Part shown: in pieces, positions 63,666 to 64,000 of the stretch
Layout: the number at the start of each line of letters is the position of its first letter
Numbering within the stretch: position 1 is the stretch's first letter
NCBI RefSeq assembly: GCF_000425585.1
Contig: NZ_KE384400.1
Location: forward strand, 277,395-341,394
Direction of reading: 5' to 3'
Origin: Terrimonas ferruginea DSM 30193
GTDB taxonomy: Bacteria > Bacteroidota > Bacteroidia > Chitinophagales > Chitinophagaceae
DNA: 64,000 nucleotides
Made by a program: the position numbers and the translations under genes
The notes under the pieces: generated by a model
Databases searched by the model: none
What the model saw: the letters and a program-made list of their open reading frames with translations, nothing else
Told to the model about the DNA's origin: nothing

Positions 63666-64000
63666 ATGAAGAGGAAACTATTTAAATTCTTTCGCCGCAT
63701 GCTCATCACACTGCTCATCCTTGTATTGGTACTCGTTGTCACGGTTTATTTTTATATGCGCCAGCCGCAATTCGGCAAAGCACCCGAAGGCGCCCGCCTC
63801 GAACGTATCAAACAATCACCCAATTATAAAGACGGACAATTTCAGAATCGCCACCACACGCCTTCGCTGACAGAAGGTTTTGGCTACACCGGTGTGTTGT
63901 GGAATTTTATTTTTGGCAAAGACAAACGTTCACGTCCCGTTGATAGTCTGCCTTCAGTGAAATCGGATTTGCTGCATTTATCACCGGAGGAGAACATCGT
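63666..64000 (+). CDS. MBL-fold metallohydrolase, N-terminal part (runs off window)
   Basis: Open from ATG at 63666 to the window end (111 codons visible). N-terminal membrane anchor (MLITLLILVLVLVVTVYFYM), then FGKAPEGARLERIKQSPNYKDGQFQN and a later DLLHLSPEENIV. This opening is typical of the membrane-linked NAPE-PLD/UlaG-like metallo-beta-lactamase-fold proteins of Bacteroidota; the HxHxDH metal site would lie beyond the edge, so the assignment rests on the N-terminus alone. Confidence 0.7.
   Translation, partial: MKRKLFKFFRRMLITLLILVLVLVVTVYFYMRQPQFGKAPEGARLERIKQSPNYKDGQFQNRHHTPSLTEGFGYTGVLWNFIFGKDKRSRPVDSLPSVKSDLLHLSPEENI

Noticed and set aside
1-64000. tRNA, rRNA or known riboswitches
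   Set aside because: No cloverleaf, rRNA segment or familiar riboswitch core was recognised by eye; a covariance-model scan would be needed to exclude them.

Overview
The window reads as a chromosomal piece of a Bacteroidota bacterium, most likely a Chitinophagaceae member (Chitinophaga/Niastella-like). The evidence is two SusC/SusD pairs, a hybrid two-component system, several type IX secretion (T9SS) C-terminal sorting domains, LytS/LytTR and TPR-kinase/LuxR regulator pairs, TAnnTTTG-type -7 promoter boxes and no obvious Shine-Dalgarno sites. No rRNA, tRNA, CRISPR array, integrase or transposase was recognised. Identifications come from reading motifs and remembered families; no search was run.

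Layout. 1-2788: 5' part of a giant beta-helix surface protein that runs off the left edge. 3343-24795: a large uronate-polysaccharide (alginate-type) utilisation locus made of two divergent operons around a LacI-type regulator. The leftward operon runs SDR (DEH reductase type) > PL17 > KdgF > beta-helix lipoprotein > hexuronate MFS transporter > T9SS surface protein > PL5/PL38-type lyase > SusC > SusD > esterase. The rightward operon runs lacI > PL6 > kduI > kduD. Extracellular lyases would cut the polymer, SusCD would import the pieces, PL17 would release unsaturated monomers, and KdgF plus two reductive branches (SDR; KduI/KduD) would lead to 2-keto-3-deoxygluconate. A 30-bp imperfect palindrome in the divergent promoter is the obvious LacI operator.

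25003-31624: an operon of four exported proteins of unknown role, divergent from a LuxR-type response regulator; the partner TPR histidine kinase gene converges on the regulator and overlaps its 3' end. A 16-bp perfect palindrome lies between the exported-protein operon and the regulator. 31762-35090: a TonB receptor operon with a Fur/Zur-like palindrome at its promoter. 35144-44172: mixed genes (thioredoxin-reductase-like flavoprotein, DUF3108-like protein, LytS/LytTR pair, EamA protein, hydrolase, membrane-anchored AraC regulator, two tandem paralogous outer-membrane proteins). Within it, 36150-36666 is a non-coding array of palindromes; the same core recurs alone at 63476-63503.

44436-59176: a second PUL (GH53, heparinase II/III-like lyase, GH88, DUF5017 lipoprotein, SusD, SusC) with a divergent hybrid two-component regulator. 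The enzymes suggest a glycan with both galactose and uronic acid. 59236-64000: a LamG/T9SS surface protein, a small membrane protein overlapping a fatty-acid-hydroxylase gene, and the start of an MBL-fold hydrolase. Degenerate tandem 7-8-mers sit just after several stop codons and are, with the palindrome array, the least explained feature of the window.
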